Assembly (NCBI GenBank): GCA_014529385.2
Contig: CM043960.1
Span: forward strand, 74,311,410-74,375,409
Reading direction: 5' to 3'
DNA from: Adiantum capillus-veneris
Taxonomy: Eukaryota; Streptophyta; Polypodiopsida; Polypodiales; Pteridaceae
DNA: 64,000 nucleotides
How positions within the stretch are numbered: position 1 is the first letter of the stretch; every line of letters starts with the position of its first letter. Under the pieces are notes generated by a model. The model worked only from the letters and a program-made list of their open reading frames with translations. It ran no database searches and had not been told where the DNA came from. This document shows positions 47,238 to 59,848 of this stretch, one piece after another. The position numbers and the translations under genes were made by a program.

Positions 47238-48044
47238 CTATGTATCGTTCGCGACCTGCCACTTCATTGAGTATTTCATCCTGGAATGGGAGGGGGAAGT
47301 GGTCCCTCTCGTGGCTGCATTGAGAGGTTTATAATCCACACAAACTCTCCACTTACCATTTTTTTTCGGTGTGACTACTACTGGGGAGACCCATTCTAAG
47401 TCTTCGACAGGATAGATAAAACCTGCTTGTAGAAAACTTCTCACTTCTTTAAGCAATGCCTCTTGTTGGATTACTCCAAGTATTCTGAGCTTTTGTACCA
47501 CGGGTTTACTACCTTCCTTGAGCTTTATGTGGTGTTGTACTACTGTAAATTGTGTGATCTTATCATAGCCATCAATGAACAAAGTAGTGAAGTTACCTAG
47601 CATGGAGACATACTCCTTTCTTTCTTCATTGGTTAACTCATTTGAGAGCATTTTTTGTAGCTTACCTGTATCCTCCAAGGACTGCATATCTGATGATCCC
47701 TCTTGGTTTTTCGAGGTTTTTTGAGATTTTGTTAATCTGTTTGGGTCTTTAGGAATGACTCCCATTACTTCGATGCTACTGTCACTTCCGTCGGTGGTGG
47801 TCGTCTCTTCTCCTGAGGTAGACGAGTAGTCGCTAGTGGACTCATCTTTTGAAGCCTCCAAGATCATGTTGCGCTGCTTTCCAGTCCTCATGTCGTAGAA
47901 TATGGACTTTCCTTTAGCATCCTTCATCTGGATCATCCCGGTGCTCCAGTCTTGTTTAGCCTCCATAGCCATAAGCCAAGGCCTCCCAAGAATGATGGGA
48001 TAGCCCTCCCCTTTGTGTGGCATGACGAATATGTCTACCTCCAC
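47238..48044 (-). pseudogene. Element D protease end and reverse transcriptase N-terminus
   Basis: It contains the end of the protease (VMPHKGEGYP, ILGRPWLMAMEAKQDW), an acidic Ser-rich linker, and RT fingers (FIYPVEDLEWVSPVVVTPKK, WRVCVDYKPLN). A one-base loss near 47316 shifts the frame just before the FPLPFQDEIL-type segment, and the ORF ends out of frame at 47238. It aligns with G 38290-39085. Confidence 0.83.
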
Positions 48045-48089
48045 TTCTGTATTGAATGCTTTAACTTTGACCGCATTTACAATGCCTAC

Positions 48090-48380
48090 TCATTTCACTC
48101 TTACATTGTTTGCCATCTTGGCTTTGCAGGGTGCCGGCCTACTTACCTCTAGAGCTAGATGGTACATCATCTTCTCACTCATGACGCATATTTGCGCTCC
48201 ACCATCTATGTAGACGTTTGAAATCCGTTGCCCCTTGATGTGAGCGTCCATGGTTGGCAGGATGTTATCGAGATCCCTCCCAAAGATAGCCCCAGCTATC
48301 CTGGGTCTTGATTTCCTGGTACTTACCATTTTCGTCCATTGCCTCCTCATTCCGGTGCAAGGTGGAGTAATTGGGGCCAA
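48090..48380 (-). pseudogene. Element D protease N-terminus
   Basis: It contains RRQWTKMVSTRKS and DGGAQICVMSE, the Tat-like protease active site also seen in C and G. It is offset by a one-base change near 48355 from the preceding gag and stopped by TGA at 48090, after which the frame continues at 48044. Confidence 0.8.
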
Positions 48381-48409
48381 GTTATCTTCGGGCCCTGCAT
48401 TAACACATC

Positions 48410-49564
48410 CTAAACTAAGTCATAGGGTTTTGCATACTCACCTAGTGAGAAGTCCACGATGTCTATCTTCCGCCGTGTTTTAGTTGCTTGCTTGCTAGAC
48501 TCGGCCTTCCCTTTCATCTTCTCTTCTCTTTGAGATGCCTCCTCGTACCTCGCACGTTTCACTCCCATAGCATCCACTTCTTCTACCTTCACTTTTCCTT
48601 TGTGCTTCTCTCGAGCTGATTCTTCTACCTTTGCCTTCCCTTTAGCCTCCAAGCTAATAACACTCACCGCTTGGTTCACAGCAGGTGGTGGGGGTAGTGG
48701 TGGAATGAGAGGTTGGGGTGGTGGTTGTTGTTGTACAGGTGGTCGAAGGATTTGGACCGGTGGGATTGGTCCTAGCTGCCTAGGTGGTGGTAGTCTTGCT
48801 CTTGGTGGAGAGATCTGATTCTGTCTCCCCCTTCTATTGAAATTCTTCCTCCTTGGGTGTGGGCAGTAGTACATTCCATGGCCATCTTCCCCACAGTTGT
48901 AACAGTGGTACTCTAGGTTCTGCCTTCGTTGTCCCCTTCCTTGTTCTGGGTTTCTACTAGATGCATGCCCTTGCTGCACTAGATGCACAGATAAACTCTC
49001 TAGTTGGGTGGTGATGCGACTCAGCAGGTCTTGTTGTTCTTCTGATGCCTCCAGCGGCGGTTGGACTCTATGATTGGCTATTGCAGCCACTGGGGTTGGT
49101 CGGGCCGAGCTTGTTTCCTCTGACTCGTTTACTCTTGCTTGCATGCACAGCTTCTTGTCTTTAAGGCGGGATACTTCGACTGCCAACTCATATGTTGCAG
49201 GAAACCTTCCCTTCACCTTCTCTATAAGCGGCGACCATAGACCAGCAATGAAACGGTCCTTCTTTAGGAAATTAGGCGCTCCTTCACCTTCCTCCAGTGA
49301 GGCAACCCATCCCTCCTCCACTAGCTTCCCAAAACAGCGAGAGCAGTAGCCGAACCACTCTTCTCTAGGACATGGGAATCTTCTTACCACTTCTTCTTCC
49401 GGATTGTCGAAGTGGATTGGTAGCACTCGCATGCGTTGTGCAAATCGGTAGGCGACCTTTTGCCGCTTAGCTTCGGATGACTTCTTCCTTGACAAAGTGG
49501 GTACAACCCGGCTTTCTGAGCTTGAAGCACTTGCCTGGCCAGATGCTTCTCCCTTCGGGGTCAT
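48410..49564 (-). pseudogene. Element D gag with an unusual N-terminus
   Basis: ATG 49564. The C-terminal two thirds match G gag: NFLKKDRF, VKGRFPATYELAVE, a zinc knuckle CYNCGEDGHGMYYC, and a Pro-rich tail. The N-terminal 100 residues do not match G: the capsid part with ARSWYNALP is missing and replaced by a stretch containing RFAQRMRVLPIHFDNPEEE and WFGYCSRCF, which I do not recognise. It may be a captured sequence or a recombined module. The ORF ends at a TAG at 48410; protease continues after a frameshift. Confidence 0.78.
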
Positions 49565-49575
49565 GTGTTTCCAGA

Positions 49576-49770
49576 CTAGCTTATCTTCTCCTTACCTTTG
49601 GCTCGAGCAGCCCCTTTAGGCCACTTTGGAGTTATATCTTTGACTGCAATTTCTTTAGGGAAAAGAGGTCTCATCGTTTGCTTCCCTTTCTTGACGTGAA
49701 TGATTTCTTCGCGATGAATGTCGATGTAGATGACTTTAGCCCTTTCGCTGCCTTCGTTCCTGGCACTCAT
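49576..49770 (-). pseudogene. Unrecognised ORF upstream of D gag
   Basis: A 64-residue ORF, Lys-rich at its end, with VIYIDIHREEIIHVKKGK. It stops 12 bases before the gag ATG in another frame, so it may be the displaced beginning of the unusual D gag N-terminus, separated by a frameshift. No known family is recognised. Confidence 0.35.
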
Positions 49771-49809
49771 TGACAGTGTGACTTGGTTGACAACAGTGAT
49801 GGCACTTCA

Positions 49810-49992
49810 CTACCTCCCACCTGATGATTTCGATTTATAGTTAGAACGAGCGACACGAGATGGAGAATTTACCTCTTGAATGCTGACGACACTGCAGCTT
49901 GGCAGTAGCACTTCAATAAAGGCGGCTAGTGCCTCCTTCTTCTCCTCTTCTTCCGTCCTCCAGTTAGAAAATTCCTTCAGCCATTCCTCCAT
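49810..49992 (-). CDS. First leader ORF of element D (EWL-NW-TEEEE type)
   Basis: A 60-residue ORF with an ATG start 62 nt after the primer site. Its N-terminus (MEEWLKEFSNWRTEEEE) matches the first leader ORF of G (35906-36166, MDEWLAGFANWTTEEEE) at an equivalent position. The rest diverges. Function unknown. Matching position and motif in two elements support a real conserved leader peptide. Confidence 0.5.
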   Translation of the reverse strand: MEEWLKEFSNWRTEEEEKKEALAAFIEVLLPSCSVVSIQEVNSPSRVARSNYKSKSSGGR

Positions 49993-50053
49993 GATTGATA
50001 CTGGGCGTCACTTTCAGAATTGTAAACTAAAGGGTCTTAGAAACGCCCTCCTC

Positions 50054-50066
50054 CATTGGGGCACCA
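50054..50066 (-). promoter_or_regulatory. Element D primer binding site
   Basis: On the minus strand TGGTGCCCCAATG begins 2 nt after the LTR. The TGGTGCCCC core is the same as in C and G. Confidence 0.7.
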
Positions 50067-50068
50067 AA

Positions 50069-51783
<1,715 letters not shown>

Positions 51784-51784
<1 letters not shown>

Positions 51785-52591
51785 GGAAATAAGACGTAGC
51801 TAAATAGATAATTGAGTAGATTACTTAATGGAGAGAGACAGATTTATATACACGAGATTATAGAGTAGAGAGAGAGAGAGAGAGAGTACACACGATATAC
51901 GTGGTTCACCCAATGTGGGCTACGTCCACGGGAAAGCAGCCACTCAATGGCTTTAGTACTTCAAAACAAGAAGTAGTTTACAAAGGGATTGTACCCTTAA
52001 TGGAGCTCCTGCCTTGCTTCACTCTCACCACCTCACACTCACCTTGTTGCATCAACTTCACACTATGAAATGTGTGTAGAAATGGCCTCCTTTTATAGGC
52101 CAAAAGGGCTGCCCTCTCTTATGAGAGACAGCCATGTGTAGCCGCCCTTGTGCGAATAAGTCCAAATCGGACCCTCCAATCCACCCATGTGTGGCCGCCC
52201 TTGAGAAGACAAGTCCGCTTTTGAATTCGGCCACTGGCCACCGGCCATTGACTTCCGACCGCCGGCCACCGGCCATTGACTTCCGACCACCGGCCATCGG
52301 CCATTGACTATCGGCCACCGGCCAACCGACCGGTTGTTTTCCAACCACTTTCCGGCCACCGTCCGGCCATAATATTCCAGTGAAAAAGAATATTCCAGCG
52401 AAAAAAAAAGTCTCAAGGGCCTCCACCCCTGAGGCCTTTAAAGTTGCCCCTGATTCTTGTCCATGAAAATTTTGGTTTCCGGTGAGTGATTTTCCTTCAC
52501 GCACGATGGCTTCTCCTCATAATGGGGGCCTTACAAATGTGCGCTTTTACCACAGAAAATTACAAGGGTAAATCAGGCTCCATACTTAACA
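51784..52591 (-). repeat. Element H LTR (3' LTR in sense)
   Basis: 808 bp. It starts TGGAAATAAGACG (the partner has TGTTAGGAAATAAG, so TTAG was lost) and ends CATACTTAACA. It includes a GC-rich minisatellite at about 52238-52345. Confidence 0.9.
52238..52345. repeat. GC-rich minisatellite in H LTR
   Basis: Repeats of CCGGCCATTGACTTCCGACC-like units, one unit more than in the partner LTR (about 57045-57120). Confidence 0.75.
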
Positions 52592-52603
52592 ATCTCCCAC
52601 TTG
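52592..52603 (-). promoter_or_regulatory. Element H polypurine tract
   Basis: On the minus strand AAGTGGGAGAT precedes the LTR. Confidence 0.75.
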
Positions 52604-52651
52604 GAGACTGATCTCCAAACCAAACCTGTGACTGCTTTCCATTCTGGCTTC

Positions 52652-55600
52652 TTATCCTTGAATGCCGATTGAAGATGAGCAAAAGCTCAACTTCTCCTTG
52701 TTGACCACCTTTGTAAACATGTCTGCAGGATTTTCACTTGTATGCACCTTTCCTAGATTTAGTTGTCCCTCTTCCAAAAGAGTGCGTATGAAGTGATATA
52801 TCACCTCAATGTGCTTTGTCCTTGAATGAAAGGCTGAGTTCTTCGCAAGATGGATAGCGCTTTGGCTATCACTGTACAAGACACAATTGTCTTGTTTGAA
52901 TCCAAGCTCTTCTAAGAATCTGTGAAGCCATATAATTTCTTTACTTGCCTCCGTCATTGCTACATACTCTGCTTCCGTGGTAGAAAGTGAAACCACTTTC
53001 TGCAGCTTTGAAGCCCAGCTTACTGCTATGCTTCCAACCGTGAACACATAGCCAATAGTGCTCTTTTGAGTATCTTTGTCACCTGCCATATCTGCATCAG
53101 CATACCCTTCTAGAAAAATATCAGTTCCTCCAAAATACAAAGCATTTGTTGTTGTCCCTTTTAGATACCTAAGTAGCCACTTCACAGCTTGCCAATGCTC
53201 TTTACCTGGGTTGTCCATGAACCTACTCACAACTCCCATTGCATGTGCAATGCCTGGCCTTGTCCAGACCATATCATACATTAGAGAACCTACCGCTGCA
53301 GCATATGGAACTTTAGACATATAGGCTATCTCCTCTTGTGTCTTTGGACACATATCCTTCGTTAGTTTAAAATGACCAGCCAAAGGTGTAGAAACTGGTT
53401 TTGCATTTTGCATTGCAAACCTTTCTAGTACCTTCTTGATGTAATCTTCTTGAGATAGCTTTATTGTCTTCTTCGTCCTGTCCCTTGATATTTTCATACC
53501 AAGTATCCTCTTTGCAGCACCTAAATCTTTCATTGAAAAAGATTTGGACAGCTCCTCTTTTAGGTCTTTGATGTCCTGCATGTTAGCACTTGCAATCAAC
53601 ATGTCATCAACATACAACATTAGGATGATGAATTTCCCATCTCCAAAATTCTCCGTGTAGACGCAGTGATCCGAGTTGCATCTTGTGAATCCATGATCCA
53701 ACATCCATCGATCAAACTTCAAGTACCATTGTCTTGATGCTTGCTTTAAACCATACAAGCTCTTCTTTAATCTGCAAACCATTTTCTCCTTACCTTTTAC
53801 TTCATACCCCTTTGGTTGAAGCATGTAGATTTCCTCCTCTAAGTCACCATGAGGGAATGCCGTATTTACATCCATTTGCTCGAGATTTAGATCATGAGCA
53901 GCCACAAGGCTTAAGACAAGCCTAATTGAGTTCATTTTTACAACAGGAGAAAATATTTCATTGAAGTCAATACCTTTCTTTTGAGAAAAACCTTTTACCA
54001 CAAGCCTAGACTTGTACCTTTTCTTCCCACCTTCTTCTTCCTTTAGCTTGTACACTCATTTGTTTTGAAGTGCCCGCTTACCTTTAGGCAACTCAACCAA
54101 CTCCCATGTTTGGTTGCAATGTAGTGAGTCCATCTCCACTTGCATGCTCTTCGTCCATTCTTCTTTGGATTCATGTTGCATAGCTTCTTCATATGATTCC
54201 GGCTCTCCAGAATCTGAGATCAAGAGATGGTTGAAGGAAGGAACAAACCTTTCTGGAGGTCTAGTTGCTCTTGTAGATCTTCGGGGAATAGGTTGAGGCT
54301 CCTCATTTGGTTGACGTTGTTGCACATTGTCACCGTTTGCAGTCCTTGAGTCTTCACCTGTTTCAAGCTCCATGTACTCATCACCTGTTTCTCTTGTTTT
54401 TTTTCTTTCCAAGTAATCTTTGTACATATTTTGTTCGTTAAAAATTACATCCCTACTCCTTAAGATTTTACCATCTTCAGGATTCCATAGACAATACCCA
54501 AAGTCTCCTTCTCCATAGCCAATGAAGAAACACTTTTTGGACTTTGCATCTAGCTTTTATCTTAGGCTTCTATCTATGTGCATGAAAGCCTCACACCCAA
54601 ACACTTTAAGAAATGCATAATTCACCATTTTACCTGTCTATGCCTCTTCTGGAACTCCCACATCCAATGCCGTTGAGGGTGACCGATTGATTAAGTACAC
54701 AGACGTACTTACAGCTTCCACCCAAAGCTCAAGCGGTAGGCCTGCATGTAGCCGCATGCTTCGTGATCGTTCCATGATTGTCATGTTCATCCTTTCCGGA
54801 ATCCCATTTTGTTGAGGTGTCCTTGGGGTTGTACTTTGCCTCCGAATGCCATTGCTAGCACAAAAGCTTTCAAAAGCTTGGCTGCAATATTCGCCTCCAT
54901 TGTCGGATCTGAGGCATTTAACCTTGGTACCTGTTTCATTCTCCACAAAGGCTTTCCACCTTTGAAATATGGAAAATACATCGGATTTATTCTTCATGAC
55001 ATAAACCCATGTTTTTCTAGTCACATCGTCTATGAATGTTACATAGTACAATGAGCCACCAAGTGATGGTGTACTTGCAGGACCCCAAACATCAGAATGA
55101 ACCAATTCAAGTTTTTTATTTTTTCTTTCATTTCCTGATTTTTAAAATTTTACCTTCTTTTGTTTACCATAAACACAATCTTTACAGAACTCTAAGTCCA
55201 CTTCTTTCAAACCTGGTAGAAGCTTCTTTGTTTGAAGGATTTGCATTCCTTTGTCACTCATATGCCCAAGTCGGTAGTGCCACACCACACTGTCAACTTC
55301 TGTAGTTGTTGCACAAGCCGAAGGTTGCGTGCTAACAGTACACAAGTAAAGTGTACCAACTTTTTCACCCTTGGCAACCACCAAAGATCCCTTTGAAATC
55401 TTCCACCGTTTGTTTTCGAATGCAATGTTGTGACCTTCATCGTCCAATTGTCCTGTAGAGATCAAATTTTTGCGAAGAGAAGGAACATGCCTAACATCTT
55501 TAAGCTTCCATTCATTTCCGTTAGCAGTTTTGACAGAAACTGTACCTTTGCTGACAATCTCACAAGCTTCATCATCTCCCAAGTATACATACCCAAAATT

Positions 55601-56533
55601 ACCTTTGGTGTAGTCTTGGAAATGTTGCTTGTGTGGTGTCGCATGGAATGAAGCCCCGGAATCTACTATCCAGGAGTTAGACACATTGTCTAATGAGAGA
55701 ATTAGAGCATCTTGCTCTACTTTACCTGCCACATTGGCCTCCGATGTTGGCTTGTTGTCTTGAGACTCTATCTCCTTCTTCTTCTTGGACCAGCAATCCT
55801 TCTTGACGTGGCCCTTCTTGCCGCAGTTCCAACATTCAAGAACTGACTTTGTGCGTGACTTGCTCCGCCTTGAGCGATCACGACCCTTTTGGTTTTTGAA
55901 CCTCTCCTTAAGCCTTCCTCTTGTTTCCACTGATAGTGCAATACTTGATGATTCTCCTGTGCTTCTCCTTCGCATTTCCTTGCTTAGGAGAACACCCACA
56001 ACATCATCAAACTTAAGAGTATTTGTGACAGAGATAGAATTACTTATAGCCATCACAAGGCTATCCCAACTATCTGGTAGAGATGATAGTATAAGGAGAG
56101 CTCGCACTTCGTCATCGAAATTGATTTTCACTGATCGAAGCTGACTTATGTTTGTGTTAAAGTCATTTAGGTGTTCTACAACTGAACCATTCTCTGCCAT
56201 CTTTAGATTGAACAAGCGCCTCATAAGAAATACCTTATTGAATGCCGATGGTTTCTCGTAGAAGTCGTCAAGTGACTTCATCAAGTCCTTCGTGGTCTTC
56301 ATCTCCGAAACATTGAAGGCCACCGTTGACGCCAAGCTTAACCGGATTGTCCCCAGTGCCTTTCGATCAAGGACAATCCATGCTTCATCTGCCATTGTTG
56401 CGGGCTTCTTCGCAAGACCGCCTAGTGGCAAATAAAGGTCCTTCTGGTAGAGATAGTCTTCAATCTGCATCTTCCAATGTTGGTAGTTTTTGCCGTTGAA
56501 CTTCTCAATCTTGAGCTTCCCTTCCTCCGCCAT
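52652..56533 (-). pseudogene. Element H gag-pol polyprotein with in-frame stops
   Basis: ATG 56533 (a GTG lies in frame 9 bases upstream). Gag has [16 protein letters not shown]. The zinc knuckle [14 protein letters not shown] lies near 55792-55833. The protease has [13 protein letters not shown] near 55655, the integrase [12 protein letters not shown] ... [26 protein letters not shown] and TPRTPQQNGIPERMN, reverse transcriptase YVDD at 53603-53614, and RNase H GYADADMAGD, STTEAEYVA, HSRTKHIEVIYHF. All parts are in one frame. Stops lie at 55142 (TAA), 54638 (TAG, Trp expected), about 54557 (TAA) and 54056 (TGA, Trp expected). The protein ends at 52652. Catalytic motifs are intact, so only point changes have killed this copy. 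Confidence 0.9.
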
Positions 56534-56589
56534 AACTCCCACTCAATTCAAAAAATACTTTCCTTGAGATAATTTAGCTACGAGCAAAC

Positions 56590-56604
56590 CTTGCTCTGAT
56601 ACCA
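56590..56604 (-). promoter_or_regulatory. Element H primer binding site
   Basis: On the minus strand TGGTATCAGAGCAAGG starts 2 nt after the LTR; initiator tRNA-Met type. Confidence 0.9.
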
Positions 56605-56606
56605 GT

Positions 56607-57377
56607 TGTTAGGAAATAAGACGTAGCTAAATAGATAATTGAGTAGATTACTTAATGGAGAGAGACAGATTTATATACACAAGATTATAGAGTAGAGAGA
56701 GAGAGAGAGTACACACGATATACGTGGTTCACCCAATGTGGGCTACGTCCACGCCACTCAATGGCTTTAGTACTTCAAAACAAGAAGTAGTTTACAAAGG
56801 GATTATACCCTTAATGGAGCTCCCGCCTTGCTTCACTCTCACCACCTCACACTCACCTTGTTGCATCAACTTCACACTATGAAATGTGTGTAGAAATGGC
56901 CTCCTTTTATAGGCCAAAAGGGTTACCCTCTCTTATGAGAGACAGCCATGTGTAGCCGCCCTTGTGCGAATAAGTCCAAATCGGACCCTCCAATCCGCCC
57001 ATGTGTGGCCGCCCTTGAGAAGACAAGTCCGCTTTTGAATTCGGCCACCGGCCACCGGCCATTGACTTCCGACCACCGGCCATCGGCCATTGACTACCGG
57101 CCACCGGCCAACCGACCGGTTGTTTTCCGACCACTTTTCGGCCGTCGTCTGGCCATAATATTCTAGCGAAAAAGAATATTCCGGCAAAAAAAAAAGTCTC
57201 GGGGGCCTCCGCCCCCCAGGCCTTTAAAGTTGCACCTGATTCTTGTCCATGAAAATTTTGGTTTCCGGTGAGTGATTTTCCTTCAGGCACGATGGCTTCT
57301 CCTCATAATGGGGGCCTTACAAATGTGCGCTTTTACCACAGAAAATTACAAGGGTAAATCAGGCTCCATACTTAACA
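56607..57377 (-). repeat. Element H LTR (5' LTR in sense)
   Basis: 771 bp, TGTTAGGAAATAAG ... CATACTTAACA. Against the partner it lacks 9 bases near 56752, has a shorter GA run and has one minisatellite unit less. Confidence 0.9.
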
Positions 57378-57412
57378 GAGAGTGTGTATTTCCTTTGACG
57401 CCTTCACAGGCT

Positions 57413-57481
<69 letters not shown>

Positions 57482-58381
57482 GGGAGAGAGAGGGATAGGT
57501 CGGCGCCTTGTGGGCCGCCGGACAAGAGAGTGAAGGAAGGGGGGGGGGAGGGGGGGGTGGCAATGGAGTGGGGTAGGAGAGGGAATAGTATCTACTGTCT
57601 TGCATGAGAGCTTAATGACGAGAGGAGGGAAGCAAGTCAATGGGTGGGAGTGAGGGAATATATCAGCGGGCCAAGGGGGAGGGAATGAGGCCGAGGGGAG
57701 GGTGAGCGAGCGGGTGGGGAAGCGGGGGGAGAGGTCAGGGAAAGAATATGAGCGGGCCGAAAGGGGGGGGGGGGGTGTAAAGGGTGAGTGTAAGAATTTG
57801 GGAGAGCGGAGGGCGGGGGGGGGGGTTGGCAATGGAGTGGGTTAGGAGAGGGAATAGTATCTACTGTCTTGCATGGGAGATTAAGGACGAGAGGAGGGAA
57901 GCAAGTCAATGGGTGGGAGTGAGAGAATATATCAGCGGGCCAAGGGGGAGGGAATGAGGCCGAGGGGAGGGGTGAGGCGAGCGGGTGGGGAAGCGGGGGG
58001 AGAGGTCGGGGAAAGAATATGAGCGGGCCGAAAGGGGGGGGGGGGGGGGGGGGGGTGTGTAAAGGGTGAGTGTAAGAATTTGGGAGAGCGGGGGGGGGGT
58101 TCCAACCGGCTTGCACAGAGGGAGCACGAGAGAGGGGTAGGGGTGAGTGCTCAAAGTTTGCGCCTTGCTGGGGGGGTAATGAGAGTGGGGGTAAATTTGG
58201 GAGAGAGGATATTAGAGAGATGTATGTAGGGAAAATGAGAGAGAGAGGGTGTTATTTTATCCAATGCCGTCGGGCGGGGGGGGGGGGGGGGAATAAGCTA
58301 CGGGGGGGGTAATGAGAGTGGGGGGGCAAACAATTTGGTTCTTTTTCTTTTTTTTCTTTGATTTTTGAAAGTCGGCTATCA
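57378..58381 (-). repeat. Element D right LTR, part 2, with tandem duplication
   Basis: It resumes with the GAGAG target copy after H and ends CGGCTATCA at 58381. It contains (GA)n at 57417-57478 and a 269-bp tandem duplication (57561-57829 and 57830-about 58097), where the left LTR has one copy near 42257. Confidence 0.87.
57561..58097. repeat. 269-bp tandem duplication in D right LTR
   Basis: CAATGGAGTGGG starts both units (57561 and 57830), and both end with GTAAGAATTTGGGAGAGCG. The two differ by a few bases and poly-G lengths. Confidence 0.88.
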
Positions 58382-58536
58382 GAGGTTTTTTCCCCCGTGC
58401 ATTGTATATACGCCCATCACTTTACGGCTATTTATATTTCCATTGCACACTAAGTATCACACTCTCTATTGTGTGCCTTGAGCTTCTTTTATCTTCTCCA
58501 AGCTGTGTGCGTTTCTCTGCAATCCTAATTCCAACA
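58382..58536 (+). repeat. Element B 3' LTR, second part
   Basis: It begins with the GAGG target copy of element D, matches the 5' LTR from its GAGGTTTTTTCC onward, and ends CCAACA at 58536. The next bases belong to CHR reverse transcriptase. Confidence 0.88.
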
Positions 58537-59848
58537 ATGTGTGTGGACTATCGCACACTAAACCATATCACTATCAAAAACAGATTTCCCGTACTTCAAG
58601 TAGAAGATCTGTTTGATAAACTATAAGGCTCTACCTACTTCAGTAGGATTGAGCTTAAAAGTGGCTATCATCAAATAAGGATAGTGGAGGAAGATATCAT
58701 AAAGACCGCGTTTCGTACAACGTTTCGTCTTTATGAATATCTAGTCATGCCTTTTGGCTTGACCAATGCACCTACTACATTCAATCGTTTGATGGAGAAA
58801 ATATTTAGACCCCACCGCAAGTTAACTAGAGTGTGATATCATCATCTACTCCAAGTCCTTGGAGGAACACAAGCAACAGCTCCAAGTGATTTTTCAAGCA
58901 TTGAGGGAGAACAAGCTATTTCTCAAGCAAAAGAAAAGTGAATTTTTCCTTCAAGAGATTCAATACTTAGGTCATATTATCTCTCAAGATGGTATCCATA
59001 TGGATCCATCAAAGTTAGAGGTAATAAAAGCATGGCCTAATCCAAGGAATCTACATGAGCTAAGAAGATTTATTGGTATGTGTGCATACTATAGAAGCTT
59101 CATAGCAAACTTTTCTCAAATAGTAGGACCATTACATGACTTAACAAAGAAGAACATAAAGTATTCATGGACTGCAAAGGAGCAAAAATCTTTTGACAAT
59201 CTCAAAGAGAAGCTTACCTCTCAACTAGCCCTCATGCTTTCGGATCTGTCAAAACCATTTGAAGTCCAATGTGATGCTTGTGGTGATTGCCTTGGAGCAC
59301 TCTTGCTTCAAGAAGGGCATGCCATAGAATATGAGAGCCGAAGGCTCAATACGGATGAACAGGTCTTGGGCATTTATGAGAAAGAGCTTTTAGCTATTCT
59401 ACATGCCCTAGACACATGGAAGCACTATCTATTGGGGACTCTATTCATTTTACAAACAGACCATCAAAGTCTCAAATACTTCATGACACAAACAAAGCTT
59501 TCCAACAAACAAATGAGGTGGGCAAATTTTCTTTCGCAATTTAATTTCCACATTGCTCACATTGCTAGTAAGCACAATCAAGTGGCTGATGCACTTTCAC
59601 GACGACCAAAAGTTAATGTTGTTGTGTCTATAGCAACTCACAATGATCTATCTTTGATGATAGATGAGTACGCTACTGACCCTGACTTTAAAGACATAAT
59701 GTCAGCCCTTGCTTTAGGGAATAAAGAGGAATCATTCACCTTGCAGGATGGTTATCTTCTCCATGGCAATAGGCTATGTTTTACCCACTCCCTTTGTGAG
59801 AAAGTCATGTATGAATCACATGCATTTAACCTACTCTTCGAGGAGTAG
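58537..59848 (+). pseudogene. CHR reverse transcriptase (palm, thumb) and RNase H
   Basis: This continues the reverse transcriptase cut at 7056: VDYRTLN, then a TAA at 58624, [19 protein letters not shown]. The catalytic YxDD box near 58830 has collapsed through a small deletion with frameshift, leaving one Asp before IIIYSKSLEEHK. From 58859 the frame is open through the connection region (YLGHIIS) and Gypsy-type RNase H (FEVQCDACG, YEKELLA, TDHQSLKYF, ADALSRRP), ending near the integrase zinc region. The deletion in the catalytic box would abolish polymerase activity. Confidence 0.88.

Larger units (their letters stand above)
51784..57377 (-). mobile_element. H: Ty1/Copia element inserted in D right LTR
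   Basis: LTRs are 51784-52591 and 56607-57377, with target duplication GAGAG (51779-51783, 57378-57382) inside a GA array. Gag-pol runs in a single minus-strand frame with four or more stops and no frameshift. The element belongs to a different Copia family from B and from E/F. Confidence 0.93.

Noticed and set aside
52058-52504. Minus-strand ORF of 148 residues in the H LTR
   Set aside because: It is made largely of the minisatellite, and the counterpart in the other LTR has a different length and frame.
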